Origin: an uncultured Alistipes sp.
Lineage (GTDB): Bacteria > Bacteroidota > Bacteroidia > Bacteroidales > Rikenellaceae
DNA: 64,000 bases
Assembly (NCBI GenBank): GCA_904502285.1
Contig: CAJGEC010000008.1
Coordinates: 9,719 to 73,718, forward strand
Reading direction: 5' to 3'
The notes beneath the pieces were generated by a model. It saw only the letters and a list, made by a program, of their open reading frames with translations. It did not search any database and was not told the origin of the DNA. The first letter of the stretch is position 1; the number at the start of each line of letters is the position of its first letter. Position numbers and translations under genes: made by a program. Of this stretch, positions 34,078-42,738 are shown piece by piece.

Positions 34078-34842
34078 CTATTTCCTCAATTTCACTGTAG
34101 ATTTCGCTCTTTTTGCCATTGCCGAAGCAAAAACGAAATCGTTCAACTCCTGATTCTCGGCCTCAAGGATATTATCCTTCGAGCCTTCCCACCACTTCTT
34201 ACCCTCGTGGATATAGACAATTTTCTCGCCAATCTCCATCACCGAGTTCATATCGTGGGTATTAATTATCGTTGTGATATTGAACTCCTTGGTAATGTCG
34301 TGGATAAGGTTATCGATGACCACAGATGTCTGGGGGTCGAGACCTGAGTTAGGCTCGTCGCAGAAGAGGTAGCGCGGATTAAGCACAATGGCACGAGCAA
34401 TCGCCACACGCTTGACCATACCACCACTCAACTCCGATGGGTAGAGGTGGTCGGCACCCACAAGACGGACACGCTCCAAGCAGAAGTTTACTCTGTCGCG
34501 CTTCTCGCCCTCGCTCATCTCGGTAAAGAGGTCCAACGGCAAGCGCACATTCTCCCTCACGGTAGAGGAGTCGAGCAGGGCACCTCCCTGAAATATCATA
34601 CCTATATCCTTGCGGATATCCTTGCGTTGCTTGAAATTAAGATCCGTATAGCAGACATCGTCGAAGAAGATCTTGCCCGAATCGACGTCGTGGAGTCCCA
34701 CCAACGACTTGAGCAACACGGTCTTACCCGATCCACTACGACCAATTATAAGGTTGGTCTTACCTGTTTCGAACTCAACGGTGATATCGTCGAGAACGGT
34801 ACGGCCATCAAAGGTCTTCGATATATGGTCGGCTCGAATCAT
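34078..34842 (-). CDS. mlaF: ABC transporter ATP-binding protein, MlaF-like
   Basis: A 254-residue ATPase of the Mla phospholipid-transport type. Walker A is GRSGSGKT (residues 34-41), signature ELSGGMVKR, Walker B YLFCDEPNSGLDP and the H-loop NTHDM. It overlaps the upstream permease gene by four bases (ATGA), implying translational coupling. The family moves lipids between inner and outer membranes to keep outer-membrane asymmetry. The usual third partner, the MlaD substrate-binding protein, is not next to it in the visible operon; it may be encoded elsewhere. The gene is last in the minus-strand operon. Confidence 0.9.
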   Translation of the reverse strand: MIRADHISKTFDGRTVLDDITVEFETGKTNLIIGRSGSGKTVLLKSLVGLHDVDSGKIFFDDVCYTDLNFKQRKDIRKDIGMIFQGGALLDSSTVRENVRLPLDLFTEMSEGEKRDRVNFCLERVRLVGADHLYPSELSGGMVKRVAIARAIVLNPRYLFCDEPNSGLDPQTSVVIDNLIHDITKEFNITTIINTHDMNSVMEIGEKIVYIHEGKKWWEGSKDNILEAENQELNDFVFASAMAKRAKSTVKLRK

Positions 34843-35582
34843 ACGCGCATTATCTGTGTTAGAATAAGGTCAAAAATCATAATGGTAATGGAACTCGCCA
34901 CAACGGCGCGGGTCGAGGCACGGCCCACCTCCAACGAGTTACCCTTAGCGTAGTAACCACAAAAGGCAGAAATAGAGGTGATGATGAAGGCGAAGACTGC
35001 ACCCTTAACCAAGGCATAGGTGAAGGAGAATGGCTCGAAGCAGTAGAAGAGTCCCTCGATATAGTCACCCGGAAGCATAATTCCTGTGAGATAGGCGATA
35101 GCATAACCACCCACGATACCGACAAAGATACTGAAGAGTGTGAGCAAGGGGAAGAACAACACCGTAGCCACAACCTTAGGCAGGATGAGGTACGAGGCCG
35201 AGTTCACACCCATAATCTCAAGGGCGTCGATCTGCTCAGTAATACGCATAGTACCAATCTCGGATGCGATATTTGAGCCTACCTTACCAGCCAAGATCAG
35301 AGCAACAACCGTAGAGGAGAACTCCAAAACCATAACCTCACGTGTGGCGTAGCCAATCATAAACTTAGGGATGAATGGAGACTCAAGGGTAATGGCCATC
35401 TGAAGGGCCACTACGGCACCGATAAATGCCGAGATGATGGCCGTGAGCGAGATGGAGTTAAAGCCCAAGGCCTCAATCTCGAACCATATACGTCGGCGGT
35501 AGATACTCAACTTCTCAGGGCGAGAAAAGACCTTACCCAAGAGTTGGAAGTAGCGTCCTATTTGTTCGAACAGAGAAATCAT
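34839..35582 (-). CDS. mlaE: MlaE-family lipid transporter permease
   Basis: A 247-residue inner-membrane permease with five or six helices. Family signatures: the N-terminal amphipathic helix (FEQIGRYFQLLGKVF), the core LEFSSTVVALILAGKVGSNIASEIGTMRITEQIDALEIMG split across two blocks, and PRK-free PKVVATVLFFPLLTLFS. It pairs with the ATPase encoded just downstream (4-base overlap) and lies 27 bases after a small membrane protein with GGANPF repeats. Acts with MlaF in lipid transport between membranes. Confidence 0.92.
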   Translation of the reverse strand: MISLFEQIGRYFQLLGKVFSRPEKLSIYRRRIWFEIEALGFNSISLTAIISAFIGAVVALQMAITLESPFIPKFMIGYATREVMVLEFSSTVVALILAGKVGSNIASEIGTMRITEQIDALEIMGVNSASYLILPKVVATVLFFPLLTLFSIFVGIVGGYAIAYLTGIMLPGDYIEGLFYCFEPFSFTYALVKGAVFAFIITSISAFCGYYAKGNSLEVGRASTRAVVASSITIMIFDLILTQIMRV

Positions 35583-35609
35583 CTTTATCTTTATTTGGGT
35601 ACACGGAGA

Positions 35610-36086
35610 TTAGTCAATCTCCTCAAATTCAACATACTCCGAAGAGTCCACATCGTTCTTCTTACTGCTCTTCTTTTGCTCGTTCTGACTCTTTGTCTGC
35701 TGGCGAGCATCAGCCTGGCTGGTCATCTGGCGCACAAACTCCTCCAAGGTCATACCGTTCGCTCCACCCATATTTCCGAAGGGATTAGCTCCTCCAAAAG
35801 GGTTTGCACCTCCAAAAGGGTTAGCTCCACCAAAGGGATTTGCCCCTCCGAAGCCACCTCCCGCCTGTCGCATCTGCTCCTCAAGCTGACGCTGCATCCT
35901 CTTATATCGCCAAACAGCGATGCCTATGCCGATAGCCGCGAGGCAGAGGAGGCCCAACAACACCCACGCCATCCACTTGAAGACAAAGGGGGCAAAGATT
36001 GCCAAAAGCAGGAGCATAAGGCAAAATATGGGTCTGCGCTCGATAAAGGCTAAGATGCCGTAGAATATAATCTTTAGATATCCCAT
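35610..36086 (-). CDS. Small membrane protein with GGANPF repeats
   Basis: A 158-residue protein. Two hydrophobic helices near the N-terminus (about 8-24 and 39-59, the latter WMAWVLLGLLCLAAIGIGIAV), then a basic coiled region (RYKRMQRQLEEQMRQAGGG), four tandem GGANPF units (18 bp each, 35778-35849), and an acidic tail (KKNDVDSSEYVEFEEID). It resembles the small DUF4834-type Bacteroidetes membrane proteins, with low confidence. It is the first gene before mlaE and mlaF, from an exact promoter at 36109, so an accessory role in lipid transport is possible. Confidence 0.65.
   Translation of the reverse strand: MGYLKIIFYGILAFIERRPIFCLMLLLLAIFAPFVFKWMAWVLLGLLCLAAIGIGIAVWRYKRMQRQLEEQMRQAGGGFGGANPFGGANPFGGANPFGGANPFGNMGGANGMTLEEFVRQMTSQADARQQTKSQNEQKKSSKKNDVDSSEYVEFEEID
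35778..35849 (-). repeat. Four 18-bp tandem repeats inside a coding region
   Basis: Four consecutive 18-base units encode GGANPF each. They vary at synonymous positions, so the duplication is not brand new. Copy number could change by slippage and would keep the frame. Confidence 0.85.
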
Positions 36087-36108
36087 TCCAAATTATTAAA
36101 TAATCACG

Positions 36109-36116
36109 CAAAGTTA
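36109..36116 (-). promoter_or_regulatory. -7 box of the repeat protein-mlaE-mlaF operon
   Basis: Minus-strand TAACTTTG, exact match, 23 bases before the ATG at 36086. Confidence 0.75.
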
Positions 36117-36144
36117 CGAATTATTTCCGTAACAACAAAACGTA

Positions 36145-37086
36145 CTACTTGCGCTTATAGTTTGTCGAGAGGTACTCTTTTACGGTAAAACGTGTTGGGC
36201 GACGCTCTGCACCTACCCTCTTCTCCACGCACTCCTGCTGGTAGGGTCTACCCTCGATGACATAATCCTCAATAAATTGAAGGATAAGGTCGCACCTCTC
36301 CCAAAGGGGTGTACCAGCAAGGATATGATCCACATACTCAGCCGAATAGAAGTAGTATGGTGCATCGATCTTCTTCAACTGCTTAGCCACATATTTCGAG
36401 CCATAGAAGCCTACGCCCATCACCGAAGCCTTGTTATAGGGCACGTTGCTATCGGAGGTTCCGTGGAAGAGGAGCATAGGGGCTGGCACGGTATCAAACT
36501 TAGGCTTGCCGTGGGCCGTAAAGATAGCTCCAGCACACGACACCACACCTGCATAGCGGAAACCAGCGGGGAGTACCGTAGCACGCTCATCACCATTACA
36601 CCTCATCCACTCGGCCTGAAGCGAGGCGATAGCACCAGCACTCGAACCCGACAGCATAATTTTTGAAGTATCTACACCCCACGACTCCGCATTGGCAACA
36701 ACGAAATTGGTGGCGCAATATATATCCTCAACTGCAATAGTTACAGCATTTTGCATCTTGCCAATCATTCCTACTATGCCTATATCCGAGGGCAAATCCT
36801 TAAGTCCCAAGCGGTAGTCAATCGACACCACGACGATACCCGCCTTGGCGAGACGATCAAAGTAGATAGAGTAGTACTCATGGTCGCGCTGACCGCCCAC
36901 GAAGCCTCCGCCAAAGGCAAAGATCATACAGGGGCGCGCCTCGTCGCCACCCTCCACGCTATAGCGGTCGAGCAATAGTTCTTGACCCTGATGGGTCGCA
37001 TAATGGAACGTAGTCTTATCAACCTCCTGACCTACGGCCACCGAGGCTATTAGTAGCATCGCTACGTATAGAAGCATCTTTTTCAT
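36145..37086 (-). CDS. Exported alpha/beta hydrolase (esterase-like)
   Basis: A 313-residue hydrolase with a signal peptide (cleavage near SVAVGQ). The oxyanion region is FAFGGGFVGG and the nucleophile Ser149 lies in G-S-S-A-G, both typical of the BD-FAE/carboxylesterase branch. A conserved acid (LFHGTSDSNVPY) and the terminal His (YVDHILAGTPLWE) complete a plausible triad. It probably acts on ester substrates in the periplasm; the substrate is not predictable. Preceded by a phosphodiesterase gene (23-base gap) and followed by the MlaEF operon with its own promoter. Confidence 0.85.
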   Translation of the reverse strand: MKKMLLYVAMLLIASVAVGQEVDKTTFHYATHQGQELLLDRYSVEGGDEARPCMIFAFGGGFVGGQRDHEYYSIYFDRLAKAGIVVVSIDYRLGLKDLPSDIGIVGMIGKMQNAVTIAVEDIYCATNFVVANAESWGVDTSKIMLSGSSAGAIASLQAEWMRCNGDERATVLPAGFRYAGVVSCAGAIFTAHGKPKFDTVPAPMLLFHGTSDSNVPYNKASVMGVGFYGSKYVAKQLKKIDAPYYFYSAEYVDHILAGTPLWERCDLILQFIEDYVIEGRPYQQECVEKRVGAERRPTRFTVKEYLSTNYKRK

Positions 37087-37109
37087 AGTCCTAAATTATT
37101 ATCTATCAA

Positions 37110-37598
37110 CTATTTTGGCCATTCACCAATTTCGAGATTACGTATATCACCATCTACGATATCGAAGCGTACTGCCGTGCGCACGGCGTGAACACCATAC
37201 TTTCCCGCACCACCAGGATTGATGTGTAGCAGATCGTAGACTGGATCGTAGATAACCTTCAGTATGTGTGAATGTCCTGCGATGAATAGTTTTGGTTGCG
37301 AGGCGTGAATATGTTGCAAGGCCTTAGGCGAGTAGTGGCGAGGATAGCCCCCAATGTGGGTCATCAGCACCTTAACTCCCTCAACCTCGAAGAGGTTTAC
37401 ATCGTTGAACATACGTCGCATAACGCCACCATCGATATTGCCGTAGACCGCCCTAAGAGGCTTAAACTCAGCAATGGCATCGGCAACCTCCACCGAGCCG
37501 AAGTCGCCTGCGTGCCATATCTCGTCGCAAGGTTCGAGGAACTCCCTCAGCGGAGCATCAAAGGTGTTGTGTGTATCTGATATTACGCCTATCTTCAT
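37110..37598 (-). CDS. YfcE-family metallophosphoesterase
   Basis: A 162-residue calcineurin-like phosphodiesterase. Metal ligands: Asp8 and His10 in ISDTHNT, Asp32 in HAGDFGS, the Asn of YGNIDG, a His in LMTHIGG and the pair in AGHSHILK. The upstream ATGs at 37616 and 37628 are poor starts because an exact -7 box (minus-strand TACCTTTG, 37618-37625) overlaps them; ATG 37598 follows 20 bases later. Such small enzymes cleave phosphodiesters such as cyclic nucleotides; substrate unknown. Confidence 0.9.
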   Translation of the reverse strand: MKIGVISDTHNTFDAPLREFLEPCDEIWHAGDFGSVEVADAIAEFKPLRAVYGNIDGGVMRRMFNDVNLFEVEGVKVLMTHIGGYPRHYSPKALQHIHASQPKLFIAGHSHILKVIYDPVYDLLHINPGGAGKYGVHAVRTAVRFDIVDGDIRNLEIGEWPK

Positions 37599-37617
37599 CT
37601 CTTGAGCATTTACCATA

Positions 37618-37625
37618 CAAAGGTA
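37618..37625 (-). promoter_or_regulatory. -7 box setting the metallophosphoesterase start
   Basis: Minus-strand TACCTTTG, exact match. It lies on top of the upstream alternative starts, excluding them. Confidence 0.7.
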
Positions 37626-37692
37626 CAAAAAAATATCTATTCTTATATCTCTTATCTACTAAACTACCCTCTGCACATCGAAAAAAATATGT

Positions 37693-37700
37693 TACCTTTG
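37693..37700 (+). promoter_or_regulatory. -7 box of the NUC1 endonuclease gene
   Basis: TACCTTTG, exact match, 29 bases before the ATG at 37729. Confidence 0.7.
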
Positions 37701-37728
37701 TCGCAGTTTTAACCCAAATAAACCATCT

Positions 37729-38604
37729 ATGAAACGAATATATCTCGTAGTAATTGTGCTATTGATAGCACTCATCGTGGCAAATAAGTTCCACTCATCG
37801 GCAACGGATAGCACCATAACCGAGAGCGTAGCAACAACGCAGACTAAGGATGACATCTGGTATGAGATGCCCAAGGGGGTTGCCAACGGCGACACTGAGG
37901 TAATAACCATCCTCTCGGAGGGTGAGCGCAACTACACCCTCTGTTACGACTTCGAGCGACTCACAACCCTTTGGGTTGCCTACCCCCTATCGGGTCGCTA
38001 TATGGGCGAACTAAAGCGCCCAAGTCGTTGGTACTACAACCCTTTGCTAAGCACCTCGGATCAGATAAACCTCTGTTACCGTAGCTACAACGACGACTAC
38101 TCACGCGGTCACCTCATCCCCAATGCCTCGCGCAATGGCAACCGCGAGATGCAGGAGCAGACATTCTATGTTACCAACTCCGTACCACAGATACAAAACC
38201 GCTTCAACGGTGGCATCTGGCAGAGCCTTGAGAACGCGCTCCAGATAGAGGCCAGGGAGAATGACCTATACATAGTTACGGGTATCGCCTTCGCCAAGGG
38301 CGACGAGGGGTGTGAGATAGCCTATACCTCGGCAAAGGATGACTTGCGTCGTGTCCCCGTGCCTAACTACTTCTACAAGGTGGCACTAAAGCTACACTAC
38401 GACACCACAGGTGCTGTGAGCGATGCTACGACCATCGGTTTTTGGTTTGAGCACCGCACCTATACCGACACCTTCGAGAACTACGCCACCTCGGTAGACC
38501 TAATAGAAGAGTGGACAGGCCTCGACCTCTTCCACCAACTTCCCGACGCCATAGAGGCTATGGCCGAGACCAACACATCTTGGCGCACATTCGCCCGATT
38601 TTAA
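37729..38604 (+). CDS. DNA/RNA non-specific endonuclease (NUC1 family)
   Basis: A 291-residue beta-beta-alpha-metal nuclease. The N-terminal hydrophobic segment (residues 4-19) is a signal peptide or anchor, so it acts outside the cytoplasm. The active-site motif is YSRGHLIPNASR with His128 as general base (most members read DRGH; Asp is replaced by Ser125). The metal-binding Asn is in TFYVTNSVPQ, followed by the NRFNGGIW region, and IVTGIAF is a structural strand. It would degrade extracellular DNA and RNA for nutrients. Monocistronic with its own promoter and terminator. Confidence 0.92.
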   Translation: MKRIYLVVIVLLIALIVANKFHSSATDSTITESVATTQTKDDIWYEMPKGVANGDTEVITILSEGERNYTLCYDFERLTTLWVAYPLSGRYMGELKRPSRWYYNPLLSTSDQINLCYRSYNDDYSRGHLIPNASRNGNREMQEQTFYVTNSVPQIQNRFNGGIWQSLENALQIEARENDLYIVTGIAFAKGDEGCEIAYTSAKDDLRRVPVPNYFYKVALKLHYDTTGAVSDATTIGFWFEHRTYTDTFENYATSVDLIEEWTGLDLFHQLPDAIEAMAETNTSWRTFARF

Positions 38605-38626
38605 CCAGAGGAACGCCATTAAACTA

Positions 38627-38664
38627 AAGAAGAGCCTGCCCGAAAGGACAGACTCTTCTTTTTT
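38627..38664. terminator. Bidirectional terminator
   Basis: AAGAAGAG pairs with CTCTTCTT with additional inner pairs (CTG/CAG, CC/GG around GAAA), followed by T residues on the plus strand; the A-rich 5' flank gives T residues on the minus strand. It lies between convergent genes. Confidence 0.85.
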
Positions 38665-38694
38665 GGCTTTAACAAGCGTGACTAACTTCGAAGA

Positions 38695-40038
38695 TTAGTC
38701 GCAGCTCTGGTTATCGTAGTCACCGAGGACAGCCTCGAAGGTACCCTGAATCTTATTGCCGTTATCGTCGAAACTATCTACCGTAACCTTGTAGTTGTTA
38801 CCACCAGTGCTCTCAACCTTTACGGTACCACCTCTAAGAGGAGCAGCCTGAGACATATCTACCTGACCACCTACACAATTGAGGTACCAAGCATAAAGTT
38901 GGAGGCTATCATCACGGAGACGACCTGCACCGATGGTATATGAGTAGTCTGAAGGGGTCTCAGTGAAGATGTTGTACTCACCAACGAAGCCCTGCTGATT
39001 CTCCCAACCACCTACACTCTTAGGAACGATGAAGTCGAAGAGGAGGTAGACGCCAGAGAAGCCTGCCTTCTGCTCGATCATATGCAAGAACCAGTTATCC
39101 ATACCGATACCGAAATAGTCGCCACGGTAATAGGCTGAGATATAACCACCTGTCACATTGAAGTTGATGTCAGAAGTGTACTGACTTACAGGGTAAACAT
39201 CAGCGTAGGTAGGCTCGCTATAGTCCTCCATCACTGTACTACCGTGATACTCTACGTGGTGGATTTCACCATTTGTGAGGGTTACATCAGCGATGATGCT
39301 ATCCTCGGTGACAACTACCGTAGCATCGCGGTACGTAGTGACATTGTAGTTAGCATCAAACAAGTAGCTACAATCCTTGAAGCCGTCAATAGTACCTGGC
39401 TCGCCAGAACGAGTAAGATCCAACTTATAGGTACCTACAGGCACACGGTGAGTGCTATTGAAGGCAGAACCCTCAGATGCATAGATGTCAAAACGGTACT
39501 CTGTAGCGTTGCTTGGCTTAGAAGTGACTGCCTTAGGCTGCATATCCGACAAGATAACAAAGTAGTCGAAACCACGGGTACGCATCTTACCATAGTAGGT
39601 ACCGCCAAGGTGTGTAGGGTTGAATGTTACGTCTGGCAACACAACACCATCCTGCATAACCATAACGATAAAACTCTGAGTTCCATACTTCACCGTAATC
39701 GACGTACTACGCTCCTCAGCATCATTAGCCGCTACAACAAAGTCTACTACACCATCGCCAATACGTACATCTGTAACCCAATCAGCCTTGGCAGATGCCT
39801 CAGGCATAGGAGGCTCAACTGGAGAAAAGCGAGTTGCCTGAGCCTCAGTCTCAGCCTCCACCAAATCGAACTTAATCTGGCCCTGACCTCCCTCTACGCC
39901 AAAGTGCATCACAGACTCTGAGGCAAGTTTAAGCTGTAAATTATGGTTAGATGTGCCTCCAGTTGGGCCATCATCCGTGTTGTCGCAGGCGACAAACGCC
40001 ATTGCACAAAGTGCAATAAGGGTAAAAAGTTTTTTCAT
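38695..40038 (-). CDS. BACON-domain lipoprotein
   Basis: A 447-residue lipoprotein with lipobox MAFVAC (Cys18) and acidic residues right after (CDNTDDGP). Residues about 37-130 are a BACON module (SVMHFGVEGGQGQIKF, then SADWVTDV-like, ITVKYGTQSFIVMVMQ). The C-terminal 310 residues are an all-beta unknown domain containing THLGGTYYGKMRTRGFDYF and a Gly/Tyr-rich stretch. It lies 32 bases after the Omp28-BACON gene and is cotranscribed with it. Probably a partner surface protein; no ligand known. Confidence 0.82.
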   Translation of the reverse strand: MKKLFTLIALCAMAFVACDNTDDGPTGGTSNHNLQLKLASESVMHFGVEGGQGQIKFDLVEAETEAQATRFSPVEPPMPEASAKADWVTDVRIGDGVVDFVVAANDAEERSTSITVKYGTQSFIVMVMQDGVVLPDVTFNPTHLGGTYYGKMRTRGFDYFVILSDMQPKAVTSKPSNATEYRFDIYASEGSAFNSTHRVPVGTYKLDLTRSGEPGTIDGFKDCSYLFDANYNVTTYRDATVVVTEDSIIADVTLTNGEIHHVEYHGSTVMEDYSEPTYADVYPVSQYTSDINFNVTGGYISAYYRGDYFGIGMDNWFLHMIEQKAGFSGVYLLFDFIVPKSVGGWENQQGFVGEYNIFTETPSDYSYTIGAGRLRDDSLQLYAWYLNCVGGQVDMSQAAPLRGGTVKVESTGGNNYKVTVDSFDDNGNKIQGTFEAVLGDYDNQSCD

Positions 40039-40070
40039 TGTAGTTATTGATTTTTAGGTTATTGTACTCT

Positions 40071-41732
40071 CTATTTATAATCAAACGGAACACTACTATT
40101 GATTGGACACATCGTAGTATTCACCACCTCGTACTTGTTGTCGGAGTTCTGCGCAGCGATAATCACCAACACCTTGAGGTTACTCTTCACCCACGACGAC
40201 TCGGTAGGCATAGTAAACACCTTGTAGGTGGTGCTATTCTTTCCGACATAGCCCCATTCGCCACCAGAGATGTCGGTATAGTCGAGGGTATAGTAGCTTA
40301 GACGTAGTGCATTATCGTGGTAGTGCATCCAGTTCTCACTCGCTCCATTCTGGTAGTCATAGATATCGTCTTCGAGCAAGAAGATATTTATCTTATAGGT
40401 ACGGTCGCGCTCCGACTTCAATGCCACACTGACAAGCACATCATCACCCTTGACTGCCGTTGAGACTGCCGCCGCAACACTCTGGCTCTCAAGGATATTA
40501 TTCTTCAGATGTGTGTAGATATAGTTGAGACTTGAGTTTGCCGAATTCTTATACCAATAGTTGAACGTAAGGGTAGGATATCCCGTTGCTATCTTGGTTG
40601 TCTTATTGAAAAAGTTGAAAAGCGTTCTTGAGGCGAGCGTGAAGGCCTTATCATCCGTATTGAAAGAGTGGGCCATAGCGATATTATAGGTATCGTTATA
40701 CTCTTCATTCTCGCTCAAACTCTTTAGCGACTCCATCATCAGCGGACAGTATCCACAATCTGTGCCTGTGTGGTCGATAAGCAACATACGGTGCTTGAAG
40801 GTAAAGTTTTCAGGGTCGCTATCCTCTGGGAAGGCAGGTGAACCCGCAGGAATAATGTTGATGGTCAAGACCTTAGAAGTCTCACCATTGCATGTAGCAT
40901 AAAAGACACGCTCGCCAGCCTCGGCAATAGTATATGGATTTGAGACCTCCTCTCTGGTGTAGTAGTCGAAGTACTTAGCCACAGCCGTTACATCCTCATT
41001 TGCCTGCATTGCCACAAACTCCACAGCCTCGCCAGCCTCGATGATTCTTCTCTTGGCATCGAGTACCACCTCATTAGAGATACCATCCTGAATGATGGTC
41101 ACCATAACACTTTCCGACTTATAGCTCAAAACGACACGGGCAGTACGCTGCTCAATGGTAGTGTTCTTCGCAACGACAAAGCCCACCTTATCGGCCTCAA
41201 CGACGAACTCGCCGACCCACTCAGCATCGGCCTCTACCTCAACCACAGCCTCCGCGTCATAGGTCTCAAGGCTATAGCGAATCTCTCCACTACCACCATC
41301 AGCATCAAAAGTCATCTTGCGCTCCGACAACAGGCTAAGGCGCACCTCGTCTTCGGCCAATTTGCCACTCTGCTCAACGAAGACCTCAACGACCTCCTCG
41401 CCATAGGTAAGCGTAACAACTCCAACACGCTGCTGATAGTCGGCATTAGGCTCGATGGTGAGCGTCACCGCATTTTGAGATATCTCGTAATCAATCCAAT
41501 CGACATCTGTTGCGACTGTGAGTTCCACACCCTCACAAGGCTCTTCAATGGTGCAGCTAATAGTCGCCTGGCCTCCCAAATAGGTCATTCGGATAATCGA
41601 GTCCGAAGCAACCGAAAGGTGGTTTGTAACAATGGTCGAGCCATCGTTATTGACGTTGTCGCCAGTAATGTCAGACTCACAAGCCACAAAGCAAAGCAAG
41701 GCCATCACAAAAAGTGCAAAAAGTTTTCTCAT
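40071..41732 (-). CDS. BACON repeats fused to an Omp28/thioredoxin-like domain
   Basis: A 553-residue lipoprotein: signal with lipobox LLCFVAC (Cys18), BACON modules at about 38-122 and 128-217, an Ig-like linker (220-295), then a thioredoxin-fold domain of the Omp28-related type from about 312. That domain begins MLLIDHTGTDCGYCPLMMES with a C-G-Y-C motif (326-329) in the redox position, then SFNTDDKAFTLASRT and a cis-Pro region GYPTLTFNYWY. Such domains occur in outer-membrane proteins with possible thiol-redox or structural roles. It is the first gene of a two-gene operon with the BACON lipoprotein at 38695, from a promoter at 41860. Confidence 0.88.
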   Translation of the reverse strand: MRKLFALFVMALLCFVACESDITGDNVNNDGSTIVTNHLSVASDSIIRMTYLGGQATISCTIEEPCEGVELTVATDVDWIDYEISQNAVTLTIEPNADYQQRVGVVTLTYGEEVVEVFVEQSGKLAEDEVRLSLLSERKMTFDADGGSGEIRYSLETYDAEAVVEVEADAEWVGEFVVEADKVGFVVAKNTTIEQRTARVVLSYKSESVMVTIIQDGISNEVVLDAKRRIIEAGEAVEFVAMQANEDVTAVAKYFDYYTREEVSNPYTIAEAGERVFYATCNGETSKVLTINIIPAGSPAFPEDSDPENFTFKHRMLLIDHTGTDCGYCPLMMESLKSLSENEEYNDTYNIAMAHSFNTDDKAFTLASRTLFNFFNKTTKIATGYPTLTFNYWYKNSANSSLNYIYTHLKNNILESQSVAAAVSTAVKGDDVLVSVALKSERDRTYKINIFLLEDDIYDYQNGASENWMHYHDNALRLSYYTLDYTDISGGEWGYVGKNSTTYKVFTMPTESSWVKSNLKVLVIIAAQNSDNKYEVVNTTMCPINSSVPFDYK

Positions 41733-41859
41733 ATTCCCTTTAATTTAGTAGTCGTTTCTATCTCTTTTCTTATCTCAAACCTGCTCACAACCCACTCAGT
41801 GCCACATTTTTACCATTAACCTTACGCACCGGTCTGGATGAAAACAAATTTCGACATTA

Positions 41860-41867
41860 CAAAGATA
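41860..41867 (-). promoter_or_regulatory. -7 box of the Omp28-BACON operon
   Basis: Minus-strand TATCTTTG, exact match, about 128 bases before the ATG at 41732, implying a leader of roughly 120 nucleotides. Confidence 0.55.
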
Positions 41868-41928
41868 ATCAAATATCTGCCACTTGCAATAGTGTTGCGA
41901 TAAAATTGTGCTACAGCACAAAAAAAAG

Positions 41929-41953
41929 TGGGAAACATCGACTATGCTTCCCA
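41929..41953 (-). terminator. Terminator of the 42-45 kb operon
   Basis: On the minus strand TGGGAAGCAT pairs with ATGTTTCCCA (10 bp with one G-T) and is followed by a run of T residues (the A-run at 41920-41927 on the plus strand). Confidence 0.85.
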
Positions 41954-41976
41954 CCATATTTACAATGCGTTAGGCT

Positions 41977-42693
41977 CTACTCCTGGCAGATCTCCTCCGC
42001 GCAATCGCACTCACAATCGCAAGCCTCCTCAACTACAACATTTAGGTCCAACCCTCTCTGCAACTTGTTGGCAAGGGCGATGATATAGTTGTTATGCTCC
42101 ACCTCGGCAATCTCCAGCTCGGCAACGACGATAGCCGCCTCCATCTCACCAAGCTTATTGAGCATATCCTGTGGATAACCCGCATCTATAATATCCATAG
42201 CATACTGCTCCTTCGTAGCTATCTGCTCCAAAAGGGCAACCTGCTTCTGGGCGATAACCTCGTTATTCTGAGCAATCTTCTGTCGCTCCTGCTCCTCGCT
42301 ACCGAGTTCCATAGTCCAAGCCTTATCCATATCCGAGAGCGACGAGTCGAACAACTCCTCCTGAGTCCTCATCATATCCTCCTCGGCACGGAAGGCTGCA
42401 CGACGCTCACCAGCCTCATCGACAATAGGCTCGTACAACGACTTAAAATAGAGTGCCTTAGCACCTCCATAGCTCTTGCGATAGGCAATCTCATACTGCG
42501 ACGCAAGTTTCTCCACCTTACGCAAATCGGCCTCAGTATGTACCGTCTCGGCAAGCTCAGCAATATGCTTAACATCCTTTTCGGGAGTGGTCAAGTGTAC
42601 GCGCGACTCGCAACGTGTGCCCAAGAGTAGCAACACAACAAAGAGTATATAGAATGTATATAGCGCAACTCGCTGTTTTGTATTCTTCTTCAT
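41977..42693 (-). CDS. Coiled-coil membrane-anchored protein with Cys-rich tail
   Basis: A 238-residue protein. Residues 9-26 form a single transmembrane helix (LYTFYILFVVLLLLGT); the Cys after it lacks a good lipobox, so it is probably an inner-membrane anchor. Most of the rest is coiled coil (EKDVKHIAELAETVHTEADL, EEQERQKIAQNNEVIAQKQ, LEIAEVEHNNYIIALANKL). The extreme C-terminus is unusually Cys- and acid-rich: EEACDCECDCAEEICQE, a possible metal-binding tail. No family recognised. It is the last gene of a minus-strand operon with the small lipoprotein, RlmI-like and DEDDy genes. Confidence 0.7.
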   Translation of the reverse strand: MKKNTKQRVALYTFYILFVVLLLLGTRCESRVHLTTPEKDVKHIAELAETVHTEADLRKVEKLASQYEIAYRKSYGGAKALYFKSLYEPIVDEAGERRAAFRAEEDMMRTQEELFDSSLSDMDKAWTMELGSEEQERQKIAQNNEVIAQKQVALLEQIATKEQYAMDIIDAGYPQDMLNKLGEMEAAIVVAELEIAEVEHNNYIIALANKLQRGLDLNVVVEEACDCECDCAEEICQE

Positions 42694-42738
42694 TTTCTTC
42701 TTACGTTTTTGGGTTTTACACTAAAGAGCGACTTCGCG

